Below, piece by piece: positions 1 to 6,876 of a DNA stretch of 17,766 nucleotides. Origin of the DNA: Rickettsiales bacterium. GTDB taxonomy: Bacteria > Pseudomonadota > Alphaproteobacteria > Rs-D84 > CACZYB01. The notes under the pieces were generated by a model that saw only the letters and a program-made list of their open reading frames with translations, was not told the origin of the DNA and did no database searches. The stretch's first letter is position 1. Each line of letters starts with the position of its first letter. The DNA is taken from contig JAITSG010000083.1 of the NCBI GenBank assembly GCA_031288035.1, forward strand, positions 1 through 17,766. The letters run 5' to 3'. Position numbers and translations under genes: made by a program.

Positions 1-186
1 CGGCCGAACCTATGGCCGAATCCGCGGCGGAGCCCATGGCCGAATCCGCGTCCCCGGCCCACGCGGAGGAACCGGCAGCCCAGATCGCCCCCGCGGCCGA
101 ACCTATGGCCGAATCCGCGGCGGAGCCCATGGCCGAATCCGCGTCCCCGGCCCACGCGGAGGAACCGGCGGCGCAGAGCGTTCCGC
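1..186 (+). repeat. Two tandem copies of a 93-bp coding repeat, with a nested 24-bp repeat
   Basis: Bases 1-76 and 94-169 are identical, giving a 93-bp (31-codon) period; the copies diverge by substitutions at 77/170 and 80/173 and then more strongly. Within each copy an 8-residue unit, AEPMAESA, occurs twice at 24-bp spacing (the 15-mer ATGGCCGAATCCGCG begins at 12, 36, 105 and 129). The period is a multiple of three, so the frame is kept. The near-identity points to recent duplication by slippage or unequal recombination. Confidence 0.9.
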
Positions 187-245
187 CCCCGGAGCCCGCC
201 GGAGAACCTGTCGCGGAGGCCGCCCCGGAAGCCCCGGCCTCGTAA
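1..245 (+). CDS. rpsP: 3' end of a CDS: Ala/Glu/Pro-rich C-terminal tail, probably ribosomal protein S16
   Basis: The reading frame is already open at the left edge (codons begin at base 3) and stops with TAA at 243-245, so only the last ~80 residues are visible. They consist almost entirely of A, E, P, S and M, low in complexity and acidic, with no folded domain. The next genes are rimM and trmD, and the usual proteobacterial order is rpsP-rimM-trmD-rplS. Alphaproteobacterial S16 proteins often carry an Ala/Glu-rich C-terminal extension. Together these suggest the tail of S16, a 30S subunit protein. The S16 core lies outside the window, so the name rests on context alone. The internal ATG at 12 is not a start; it falls inside a repeat. 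The tail is built from a 93-bp tandem duplication listed separately. Confidence 0.6.
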   Translation, partial: AEPMAESAAEPMAESASPAHAEEPAAQIAPAAEPMAESAAEPMAESASPAHAEEPAAQSVPPPEPAGEPVAEAAPEAPAS

Positions 246-323
246 GCTCGCCCAATCGGAAAACCACGCCCATTAATTCGCGCCAATTTCAATCGGGAAT
301 CGAAGTGAAATTCCACCGCGCAT

Positions 324-359
324 GCCGCCGGAACCTTACGGGTTCCTTTTATCGGCGGC
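324..359 (+). terminator. Hairpin with U-tract between the probable rpsP and rimM (terminator or attenuator)
   Basis: GGAACC (330-335) pairs with GGTTCC (341-346) around a TTACG loop and is followed at once by TTTTAT, the form of an intrinsic terminator. An outer pair, GCCGCC (324-329) with GGCGGC (354-359), could enclose the hairpin and its U-tract. It sits 78 bases after the upstream stop and about 60 bases before rimM. It could end rpsP transcripts partly, giving less rimM-trmD than S16. I found no convincing promoter between it and rimM, so read-through is probably needed. Confidence 0.6.
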
Positions 360-416
360 AACCGGCCGGCCAGGCCGCGAAGATTTCCCTTGAGCGCGCG
401 GAGGACGGGCGCTAGA

Positions 417-854
417 ATGCCTCTCATGACTCCTATTGCAAAGATAACTTCCGCGCACGGGATAAAGGGCGAGGTGAAAATATCCGCGCGCGTCGCGAAC
501 ATCCTCGCCTACGCCCCGCTTTTCGACGCGGACGGGGACGAAATAAGAATCGAGAGGATTTTCGGCGCAATATGCAAGATTGACGGAACAAACGACCGCA
601 ACGCGGCAGAGGCCATGCGCGGCGCGGAAATTTACACCGAAAGCGCCCTCTCCGTCGAGGACGATCCGGCCGGCCTTCCCGTATTCGCCGGGGGACGCCG
701 AATCGGCACGGTCTCGGCCAAGCTCAACTTCGGGGCCGGAGACATACTGGAAATAAAAACCGACGACGGCGCGAAGATGATAAGCATGGACGGCGGCGGA
801 GTCCTCTCGCTCGGCATGGACGGCGCGGTCATAGACCCGGAGCACCTGGTATGA
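417..854 (+). CDS. rimM: Ribosome maturation factor RimM
   Basis: RimM binds S19 and assists late maturation of the 30S head. The N-terminal barrel carries the family signature as KITSAHGIKGEVKI close to the start; the link to the PRC-barrel reads PAGLPVFAGGRRIGTV, and the PRC part begins GAGDILEIK. Length is about 145 residues against 165-185 in most relatives, the shortfall being in the C-terminal PRC barrel. I chose ATG 417, 12 bases after GGAGG (400-404). ATG 426 is a plausible alternative that matches the usual family start better, but it lies farther from the Shine-Dalgarno. An in-frame TTG at 390 precedes the Shine-Dalgarno and is unlikely. The stop overlaps the trmD start as ATGA, so the two are translationally coupled. 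Confidence 0.93.
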   Translation: MPLMTPIAKITSAHGIKGEVKISARVANILAYAPLFDADGDEIRIERIFGAICKIDGTNDRNAAEAMRGAEIYTESALSVEDDPAGLPVFAGGRRIGTVSAKLNFGAGDILEIKTDDGAKMISMDGGGVLSLGMDGAVIDPEHLV

Positions 855-1507
855 CGAAAATAAACATACTGACGCTGTTCCCGGACATGTTCTCGCCGCT
901 TTACGAATCTATTACCGGGCGGGCGATAAGGAACGGCAGCCTGGCGCTCGATATAATAAACATACGCGATTTCGCGCAGGACAATTACAAGACCGTGGAC
1001 GACGCGCCGTACGGCGGTGGGGCGGGGCAGCTATTGAAGCCCGACGTGCTTGGCCGCGCGATAGATTCCGCGCACGGGGACGAGCCCGTATACCTCCTTT
1101 CCCCAAGGGGCGAAAGGTTCGCGCAGGCTACGGCCGCCCGGCTCGCAAAAATGCCCGAGATAACCTTCGTGTGCGGGCATTACGAGGGCGTGGACGAACG
1201 CGTCATCGAATACTACAAAATGCGCGAGATAAGCCTCGGCGACTTCGTGACGAGCGGAGGCGAAACCGCCCTCATACCCATGATAGACGCGCTGGCGCGG
1301 CTAATCCCCGGCGTGCTTGGCTCGGACGAATCGCTTTCGGAAGAGAGCTTCTCGGAGGCCCTGGGCGGCGGGATGGAATACCCGCAATACACGCGGCCCG
1401 AGGAATGGCGCGGGATGAGGGTTCCGGAAGTCCTCCTGTCCGGACACCACAAGAATATAAAGGAATGGCAGAAAAGCAAGGTCAGGAAGCCCCGCGGGGA
1501 CGAATAG
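851..1507 (+). CDS. trmD: tRNA (guanine37-N1)-methyltransferase TrmD
   Basis: TrmD methylates G37 of tRNAs reading CNN codons with S-adenosylmethionine, preventing +1 frameshifts. The SPOUT trefoil-knot motifs are all present: YLLSPRGERF (~77-86), FVCGHYEGVDERV, and EISLGDFVTSGGETALIPM followed by IPGVLG. The C-terminal domain shows YPQYTRPEEWRGMRVPEVLLSGHH. At 218 residues it is slightly short but complete. It begins inside rimM (ATGA overlap). The usual next gene, rplS (ribosomal protein L19), is missing; a convergent lipoprotein gene follows after about 125 bases. Of its 15 isoleucines, 12 are ATA. Bases 1508-1632 hold only a 9-bp tandem repeat (GCCGATATG twice, from 1507) and no clear terminator. 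Confidence 0.97.
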   Translation: MTKINILTLFPDMFSPLYESITGRAIRNGSLALDIINIRDFAQDNYKTVDDAPYGGGAGQLLKPDVLGRAIDSAHGDEPVYLLSPRGERFAQATAARLAKMPEITFVCGHYEGVDERVIEYYKMREISLGDFVTSGGETALIPMIDALARLIPGVLGSDESLSEESFSEALGGGMEYPQYTRPEEWRGMRVPEVLLSGHHKNIKEWQKSKVRKPRGDE

Positions 1508-1632
1508 CCGATATGGCCGATATGGCGATTTTTCCGCGGCGGACGGGAGCGCGGGGACGAGCGAGGCGGACGTTCGGACGGCGGCTCCCGGCCATGCCCG
1601 CCCGGCAAAGATTACGGGCCTATTACCGCATC

Positions 1633-2070
1633 TTACTGCATCGCGGTCCCGGGCATGCTGTACCGGCCGATGTTGTTGAACAGCTCCTCGAAATACCCGC
1701 GCTCCCTTTCGACCGGAGAAACGGTGTAGGCCGGATCGGGCGAGAAGGCGGACGCCGCGAGGGCTATGTCGGAATCCCCGGCGGACACCACGTTGTCCTT
1801 CGCGTCGAACTGGAACGACAACACGCGATAGCTCTCGAACGACGGGTCGAGGAAGGCGAAGCGGCTCCCCCTCGCATAGCCGTAGAACCATTTCTCGTCC
1901 CCGGCGAACGTTATGGCCCCGGGGCTCCCCATAGCCTTCAGGACATCGGCCTTTGTCTTCGCGGCCCTGGCCTCGACTACCTGGGATTCCCGCATGGGCA
2001 CGCCCTTGTCATAGCGCTTGACCAGGCACGCGGCTAGCATCAGCGGCAGCAATACGGCAATCTTTCGCAT
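1633..2070 (-). CDS. bamE: BamE-like (SmpA/OmlA family) outer-membrane lipoprotein
   Basis: A 145-residue protein starting MRKIAVLLPLMLAAC, a short signal peptide with lipobox LAAC, so lipidation at the Cys is expected. The body fits the small BamE fold: TKADVLKAMGSPGAITF (helix ending in a G-x-P turn), WFYGYARGSRF, then SFQFDAKDNVVSA. The C-terminal FEELFNNIGRYSMPG resembles the tail of alphaproteobacterial BamE homologues. BamE is an accessory lipoprotein of the BAM complex that inserts beta-barrels. The frame stays open far upstream, but the lipobox fixes the start at 2070. No Shine-Dalgarno is visible; a TATAAT lies 6 bases before the start codon, suggesting a leaderless mRNA. It diverges from recG. 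The exact family assignment is likely but not certain. Confidence 0.75.
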   Translation of the reverse strand: MRKIAVLLPLMLAACLVKRYDKGVPMRESQVVEARAAKTKADVLKAMGSPGAITFAGDEKWFYGYARGSRFAFLDPSFESYRVLSFQFDAKDNVVSAGDSDIALAASAFSPDPAYTVSPVERERGYFEELFNNIGRYSMPGTAMQ

Positions 2071-2076
2071 GCCTAG

Positions 2077-2082
2077 ATTATA
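2077..2082 (-). promoter_or_regulatory. -10 element TATAAT for the bamE-like gene
   Basis: Read on the minus strand, bases 2082 to 2077 are a perfect TATAAT. Six bases then separate it from the ATG at 2070, the usual distance to +1, so the transcript would start at or next to the start codon. The expected -35 position (about 2105-2100, TGGATT) is poor, so the promoter rests mainly on the -10. Confidence 0.5.
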
Positions 2083-2083
2083 G

Positions 2084-2112
2084 TTGAAGATGGATGATAA
2101 ATCCACTATATT
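2084..2112 (+). promoter_or_regulatory. Promoter for recG (TTGAAG, 17 bp, TATATT)
   Basis: TTGAAG (2084-2089) and TATATT (2107-2112) are separated by exactly 17 bases, a good sigma70-type arrangement. The predicted start of transcription, about 2118-2120, falls just before the ATG at 2123, leaving almost no leader. It would also put the earlier in-frame TTG 2084 and ATG 2090 outside the mRNA. The -35 abuts the divergent -10 of the bamE-like gene. Confidence 0.5.
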
Positions 2113-2122
2113 CTTAACCGGA

Positions 2123-4117
2123 ATGACGGAAGCCATATTCAAGAAAATCGCGTTCGCGGGCAAAACCGCCGGGGCAATGAGGCGCCTTATCCCCGGCGGA
2201 AGGGCGATCGACGCCCTGCTCCACTTTCCCACGCATTTCATAGACCGCACGTACTCGCCCACGCTAGCCGACCTGACGCCCGGTCGCATGGCCACGGTGC
2301 GGGCGAAGGTCGAAAAAATAACGCCGGGCGCCAGGCGCGCGCCGACAAAAGTACTATGCTCGGACGGCACGGGAAAAATAACCCTGCTGTTCTTCAACTT
2401 TCCCGCGTACATGAAGGCCCTCCTCGCCCCCGGGCGCGAGATAGCCCTATCCGGGCGCGCCGAGGGATCCGGCGCGGCCAAGACCATGAGCCACCCGGAC
2501 TATATCCTCCCGGCGGCGCAAATAGACGACATCCGCATCGTCGAGCCGGTGTACCCGCTTACCTACGGCGTGTCGAACCGCACGGCGCGGCGCGAGATAG
2601 CCGCCCTGATCCGCCGCATGCCGGAAGTGCCGGAGTGGCGGGAAAACCCGACGATAAGCTTCGCCGAGGCCGTCCGCCGCATGCACGCCGGAGAGGACGG
2701 AAAGGCGCGGGAGAGAATCGCGTACGACGAGGCGCTTGCGAACCAGCTCGCCCTGGCCATGGCGCGAGCCGGCCGCGGCAGGGGCGCAAAAATAACCGGC
2801 GACGGAGGCATAGTTTGCGCGATACTCTCGCGCTTCGGCCATCCCATGACCAAGGCGCAGGAAAGGTCGTGGCGCGAAATAGAGGCCGACCTGGCGGGCG
2901 AGGACAAGATGAACCGGCTCTTGCAGGGCGACGTGGGAAGCGGGAAAACCCTCGTCGCCGCCCTGGCGCTCGCCCGGACGGTGGAGGCCGGGATGCAGGG
3001 CGCCCTGATGTGCCCGACGGAAATACTGGCCGCCCAGCATTTCGAAACGCTCTTACGGCTTTGCGGCGACACGGCGCACATAGCCCTGCTCACGGGACGC
3101 GACAAGGCGGGCGAACGGCGCGAGAAGCTAAAGCGCTTTGCCGCCGGCGAGATAGACATAGCCGTCGGCACCCACGCGCTCCAGGAAAGCGGCGTGGAAT
3201 TCAGGCGCCTCGGCCTAGCCGTCATAGACGAACAGCACAAGTTCGGCGTGGAGCAGCGCGCGCGCATGGCGCAGAAATGCGGGTTCGAAGAGGCGAACAT
3301 CCTCATGACCACGGCGACGCCGATACCGCGCACGCTCGCGCTCGCAAACTACGGCGACATGGACATAAGCGCGATAGACGAGCCGCCCCCCGGGCGCGTC
3401 CCGGCCGAAACCGCCGTAATGTCCATGGCGAAGATAGGCGACGTCGCCGCCAACCTCAAGCTCCGCATAGACTCCGGCGGAGGAACCAAGGCATACTGGG
3501 TCTGCCCCCTTATAGACGAAAGCGAAAAGCTGGCCCTTTCCGCCGTGATGAAAAGATACGAATCGCTGCGGGAAACCTTCGGCGACAGGGTCGCGCTAGT
3601 CCACGGGAAAATGACCGGCGCGGAAACCGACGCGGCAATCGCGGACTTCGCGAACAAGGACGGGAAAGCGAAAATACTGCTGGCCACGACGGTCATAGAA
3701 GTCGGCGTCAACGTGCCGGAGGCCAACGTCATGGTCATAGAGCACGCGGAGCACTTCGGCCTGGCCCAGCTGCACCAGCTCCGCGGCCGAATCGGGCGCG
3801 GCGGCGGAGGCAGGTCGTTCTGCATCCTCCTTGCCGCCCCGGCCGGCGAAACGGCGCGCGCACGGCTGGAGGCGATGAAATCCACATCCGACGGATTCGA
3901 GATCGCCGAAATGGACCTCAAGCTGCGCGGCGCCGGCGACATGGCCGGGACGAAGCAGAGCGGGCTAGCCGCCCTTAGGTTCGGCGCGGACACAATCCCG
4001 GGAATGATAGAGGCCGCGAACGAGGAGGCGAGGCGGACGGCCCTGCGCGGAATCGGCGCCGCGCACAAGATACTTATGGAAATATTCGGATACGGCGGCG
4101 GACGGACTGCGGCCTAA
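2123..4117 (+). CDS. recG: ATP-dependent DNA helicase RecG
   Basis: RecG remodels stalled replication forks and branch-migrates Holliday junctions. From ATG 2123 it has 664 residues. The N-terminal wedge/OB region (~50-130) is followed by a superfamily 2 helicase core: Walker A GDVGSGKT (269-276), Walker B as DEQH (369-372, the RecG form), TTATPIPR (396-403), YWVCPLIDESEKL, LATTVIEVGVNVPEANVMVI, and motif VI RGRIGRG (554-560). The C-terminal LRGAGDMAGTKQSG hairpin is typical of RecG. It is somewhat shorter than the usual 680-700, mostly at the N-terminus. The start was chosen because the predicted promoter ends just before it; TTG 2084 and ATG 2090 are alternatives. No Shine-Dalgarno is evident. 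It converges on the kinase gene, with 31 bases between the stops. Confidence 0.97.
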   Translation: MTEAIFKKIAFAGKTAGAMRRLIPGGRAIDALLHFPTHFIDRTYSPTLADLTPGRMATVRAKVEKITPGARRAPTKVLCSDGTGKITLLFFNFPAYMKALLAPGREIALSGRAEGSGAAKTMSHPDYILPAAQIDDIRIVEPVYPLTYGVSNRTARREIAALIRRMPEVPEWRENPTISFAEAVRRMHAGEDGKARERIAYDEALANQLALAMARAGRGRGAKITGDGGIVCAILSRFGHPMTKAQERSWREIEADLAGEDKMNRLLQGDVGSGKTLVAALALARTVEAGMQGALMCPTEILAAQHFETLLRLCGDTAHIALLTGRDKAGERREKLKRFAAGEIDIAVGTHALQESGVEFRRLGLAVIDEQHKFGVEQRARMAQKCGFEEANILMTTATPIPRTLALANYGDMDISAIDEPPPGRVPAETAVMSMAKIGDVAANLKLRIDSGGGTKAYWVCPLIDESEKLALSAVMKRYESLRETFGDRVALVHGKMTGAETDAAIADFANKDGKAKILLATTVIEVGVNVPEANVMVIEHAEHFGLAQLHQLRGRIGRGGGGRSFCILLAAPAGETARARLEAMKSTSDGFEIAEMDLKLRGAGDMAGTKQSGLAALRFGADTIPGMIEAANEEARRTALRGIGAAHKILMEIFGYGGGRTAA

Positions 4118-4124
4118 CGAATGA

Positions 4125-4156
4125 CCGTCTATAACGCACGGCCGCGGCCTAGACGG
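4125..4156. other. Inverted repeat between the converging recG and kinase genes
   Basis: CCGTCTA (4125-4131) pairs with TAGACGG (4150-4156), and the loop contains the self-complementary GGCCGCGGCC (4140-4149). The right arm overlaps the kinase stop codon. The position between two converging stops suggests a transcription barrier for both strands, but neither side has a U-tract, so intrinsic termination is doubtful. Confidence 0.3.
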
Positions 4157-5483
4157 GGAAGGAAAGCAGCACCCTCAGCCCGCCAAGCCTCCTTGAATCC
4201 AGCAGGGCGACCTCGCCCGCGTGCTGGTGCATTACCTCCTGCACTATCGAAAGGCCTAGGCCGTGGCCACCAGTGTCGGAATTGCGCGACGTCTCGAGGC
4301 GCGTGAAGGGCCGGAGCATCTCCTCGCGCATGTCCTCCGGTATCCCGGGGCCGTTGTCCTCGACCGAAATCTCCACCTGTCCGCTCTTCCTGGCTATGCC
4401 TATATAGACCCTCTTGTCCGAATAGTGCAGCGCGTTGGAAATCACGTTCGAGACCGCGCGCTCCATAGAGACGGGGCTTACGTTCGCGAGAAGCCTGTCA
4501 GGCGCATCCAGCTCGACCGGAAGGTTGCCGCGGTTGAGCTTCCTCACCACCGTGCGCACCATGTCGACCATGTCGGTCTTTTCCCTCTTCTCCGGCCTTT
4601 GCCCGTGCGCGTAGTCCAGATACGAATCTATGATGCCCATCATGTCGCCGATATCCTCCAGAAGCGAGGAACGAAGCGCCTTGTCCTCGGCAAACTCGAG
4701 CTCGAGCCGCATGCGGGTAAGCGGAGTCTTCAGGTCGTGGGAAATGCCGGAGAGCATCTTCTCGCGGGCCTTGATGTTCCTCTGCATCCTGCTGTAGTTC
4801 TTGAAGAACGCAACAGAGGCCTCGCGGACCTCCCTCGGGCCGGTCGGGCTTACGTTCTTGACAGCCTCGCCCCGCGCGGCCCTGGATATAAGCGAGGCCA
4901 GGTCCTCGATCGAGCGTATCTGGCGGCGGGCGAAGACTATGGCCACGCCGGCGAATATCACGAACCCGCCCAAAAGCCACGACGCGAATATGAATATCGA
5001 GCGGGAGAACACCGTGCGCAGGGACGACTTCACCGACAGGACGCCGTTCGGATACTGCATCCTTATCTCGACCTGCTTGCCCTCGTCGTCGGCGGATATG
5101 CTGTACCTGCGGTTCAGGTTCTTGTCCAAGAACCTCGTCACGTACTTTATCGAAAGAGAGCGCAGGTACCGCGGCACGCGGCGGCGGCCGGATATCTGCT
5201 CGCCGGGAAGGAACTCCACCTTCAACCCGTAGTTCTTGGCCGCCATGGGGACGAGGTTCGCTATCTTCTCGGTCTCGTAAAGCTCGGCCACGGACACCAC
5301 GCCGCCGGAAAACAGTATCGCGCCCTGGTTGGCCATGGCCTGCCAATGGCTGCTGTAGAAAATATATCCTATCAGTATCGAATAAAGCATTATGGGCAGA
5401 ACGACTATCGCGAAAAACCGCCCCGTTATGCCGCCCGGCATATACGTCTTTAGTTGGAACAATTTCTTGAAATCGAAGTTCAT
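4149..5483 (-). CDS. EnvZ-type membrane sensor histidine kinase
   Basis: A 444-residue kinase. Transmembrane segments at about 23-44 and 160-184 flank a ~115-residue periplasmic sensor domain of no recognised type (basic patch GRRRVPRYLR near 99-108). A HAMP-like linker follows (RQIRSIEDLASLI, ~187-199). The dimerisation helix has the H-box SGISHDLKTPLTRMRL with His249 as the predicted phosphorylation site; the ATP-binding domain has N-box NVISNALHYS (~346-355), G1 DNGPGIP (376-382) and G2 GHGLGLSIV (407-415). The arrangement is that of EnvZ. Its ATG overlaps the regulator's stop (ATGA), so kinase and regulator are coupled. The signal is unknown; the co-transcribed secreted Cys-rich protein is a candidate partner. 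Confidence 0.93.
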   Translation of the reverse strand: MNFDFKKLFQLKTYMPGGITGRFFAIVVLPIMLYSILIGYIFYSSHWQAMANQGAILFSGGVVSVAELYETEKIANLVPMAAKNYGLKVEFLPGEQISGRRRVPRYLRSLSIKYVTRFLDKNLNRRYSISADDEGKQVEIRMQYPNGVLSVKSSLRTVFSRSIFIFASWLLGGFVIFAGVAIVFARRQIRSIEDLASLISRAARGEAVKNVSPTGPREVREASVAFFKNYSRMQRNIKAREKMLSGISHDLKTPLTRMRLELEFAEDKALRSSLLEDIGDMMGIIDSYLDYAHGQRPEKREKTDMVDMVRTVVRKLNRGNLPVELDAPDRLLANVSPVSMERAVSNVISNALHYSDKRVYIGIARKSGQVEISVEDNGPGIPEDMREEMLRPFTRLETSRNSDTGGHGLGLSIVQEVMHQHAGEVALLDSRRLGGLRVLLSFPV

Positions 5484-6043
5484 GCCAGCCTGTATCCAAC
5501 GTTCCTTACGGTTTCTATCGCATCCGCGCCGACCTTCTTCCTTAGCCTCGCTATCGCGACGTCCACGCCGCGATCGTTGAGGCGAAAGGCCCGCGAAAGG
5601 TCGTCCCTGGACACGCTCTGCCCCCTGCGCGCGCCCATGTATTCTATAATATTTTTCTCGAGCGTTGTCAAATGTATTCCGGGGGGGCGGCCGCGCGCGC
5701 GGCCGAGTATCGAATTTATGCGAAGCAGGAGCTCCCTTGGCTCGAACGGCTTGGCCATATAGTCGTCCGCGCCGGACTCGAGGCCGCTTATCCGGCTCTG
5801 GGCGTCGCCCATGGCGGTCAGCATCACGACCGGGACGCCAATGCCGCCCTCCCGCATCCTGCGCACGAACTCGTCCCCGGACACGCCCGGCATCATGCGG
5901 TCGACCACCACCAGGTCGAATCCGGATGCGTCGGCGCCCACCGCGCCGGGCAGGGATTCGACATAAAACCCCGCGGACGCCAGATAGCGCGACAGGAGAT
6001 CGCGGATCTTGTCGTCGTCGTCGATAACCAGTACCCTCGGCAT
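5480..6043 (-). CDS. OmpR-family response regulator with a shortened DNA-binding domain
   Basis: The receiver domain (1-~112) is complete: acidic pocket IDDDD (7-11), phospho-acceptor Asp48 in VVVDRMMPG, Thr76 (VMLTA) and Lys98 (MAKPF). The effector is winged-helix: LTTLEKNIIEYM, then SRDDLSRAF and a recognition helix GVDVAIARLRKKVG, ending ETVRNVGYRLA as OmpR/PhoB proteins do. At 187 residues it is about 40 shorter than usual. The missing part is the stretch between receiver and first helix, which normally forms the N-terminal beta-sheet of the DNA-binding domain. The downstream kinase should be its partner. The start overlaps the preceding stop by one base (TAATG). Confidence 0.92.
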   Translation of the reverse strand: MPRVLVIDDDDKIRDLLSRYLASAGFYVESLPGAVGADASGFDLVVVDRMMPGVSGDEFVRRMREGGIGVPVVMLTAMGDAQSRISGLESGADDYMAKPFEPRELLLRINSILGRARGRPPGIHLTTLEKNIIEYMGARRGQSVSRDDLSRAFRLNDRGVDVAIARLRKKVGADAIETVRNVGYRLA

Positions 6044-6822
6044 TACTCCGCTTCTTTCCCGACGAAGGGCAGGATCTCGTACTGGCCCGGAGCTATCATA
6101 TAGTCCGCCTCGGACCTGGAACAGTCGCCCCCTTCACAGTCCTCGGCTATCCTGGCCTGGTTCGAGCCTATGTCCGCGTACTGGAGCTTGATAAGCACGT
6201 ACCCGCCGCTGCCCCCGCTGCTTGCCCCGGTGATGCCGGTGGAATAGTACGCGCCGATTATGCCGTAATCCAAATCCACATAGTCGATGTTGTAGAGAGT
6301 GTACGCGGTGGACGGCGCGTCGGACGTGAAGTCGCAGCGGTAGTGGTCGTCCCGGATCATCGCGTGCTTCCTTTCCGTGATGTCGAGCATGTTGTGCGAA
6401 GTCGAACAGAAAGTCTTAAGCCCGTTGAGGTATATGTCGTAGTTGAGCATGAACGTTATGCGGCTCAGGTTCTTGGAAAACGAAACCTCGGTTATGGTCA
6501 TGGACGGGATGCTAACTATGCCCGCGGTGCCGCCAGCGTTCAGCGCGTATTTCAGCTCGTGATTCCTGCACTGGCGGGTGATCGTGTCGGCCTCGCACAG
6601 ATAGGCCTTGGTCTTGTCGTTGACCAGCAACAGGTTCGCGAACGTGTTGAAAAGATAGCTCCGCGTCATCTTGTCCCCGATTTCGGTGCACCCCTTCTGG
6701 CGGCACAGCACTATCGGGCGGTAGTTCATCTCGGCCTCCACGTCCTTGACCGAAACCTGCTGGGCGCGAACAGCAAAAGGCGCGAACGCGGCCAAAAACA
6801 GCGCTATGAAGACTTTTCTCAT
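6043..6822 (-). CDS. Secreted eight-cysteine protein of unknown function, first gene of the two-component operon
   Basis: I do not recognise this 259-residue protein. It starts with a clear signal peptide, MRKVFIALFLAAFAPFAVRA, with likely cleavage after Ala20, so it should be periplasmic or exported. The mature part has exactly eight cysteines (40, 45, 76, 85, 139, 163, 229, 234), spaced in a way that suggests four disulfides, and many Tyr, Thr and Ser suggesting beta structure. A Gly/Ser run lies near 199-207. There is no lipobox and no further membrane segment. A GGGGGAG Shine-Dalgarno precedes the ATG and a good promoter lies just upstream. It overlaps the response regulator start by one base, so it is translated with the regulator and kinase. 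A role as input to, or target of, that system is inference from context only. Confidence 0.85.
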   Translation of the reverse strand: MRKVFIALFLAAFAPFAVRAQQVSVKDVEAEMNYRPIVLCRQKGCTEIGDKMTRSYLFNTFANLLLVNDKTKAYLCEADTITRQCRNHELKYALNAGGTAGIVSIPSMTITEVSFSKNLSRITFMLNYDIYLNGLKTFCSTSHNMLDITERKHAMIRDDHYRCDFTSDAPSTAYTLYNIDYVDLDYGIIGAYYSTGITGASSGGSGGYVLIKLQYADIGSNQARIAEDCEGGDCSRSEADYMIAPGQYEILPFVGKEAE

Positions 6823-6844
6823 TCGGTTCTCCCCCTTGAGCGGA

Positions 6845-6874
6845 ATTCTAGCACGCGGCGGCGCGCCAAGTCAA
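6845..6874 (-). promoter_or_regulatory. Sigma70-type promoter of the secreted protein/two-component operon
   Basis: On the minus strand, TTGACT (6874-6869) and TAGAAT (6850-6845) are separated by 18 bases, and TGC just before the -10 makes an extended -10. Transcription would begin near 6838, leaving a short leader with the Shine-Dalgarno. The -35 lies three bases past the xseA stop, so the operon has its own promoter rather than depending on tsaD-xseA. Confidence 0.72.
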
Positions 6875-6876
6875 CA

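Noticed and set aside
1..186. Repeats at the left edge as a CRISPR array
   Set aside because: The units are directly tandem without spacers and are in frame within a coding tail.
390..416. TTG at 390 as the rimM start
   Set aside because: It lies before the GGAGG at 400-404 and adds residues not found in RimM; ATG 417 or 426 is better placed.
1507..1524. Tandem GCCGATATG repeat after trmD
   Set aside because: Only two 9-bp copies, no further structure; likely chance or minor slippage.
1171..2037. A 288-codon plus-strand frame running from trmD into the lipoprotein
   Set aside because: It overlaps two well-supported genes in the wrong frame or strand and encodes low-complexity basic sequence.
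2356..3978. A 540-codon open frame on the plus strand inside recG
   Set aside because: It is a shifted frame of recG; the product is Arg/Pro/His-rich with no domain, as expected from GC-rich codons read out of phase.
4263..5453. Long plus-strand frames opposite the histidine kinase, and similar frames opposite tsaD, comEC and others
   Set aside because: The minus-strand kinase has every catalytic motif; the opposite frames lack motifs, Shine-Dalgarnos and sensible composition.
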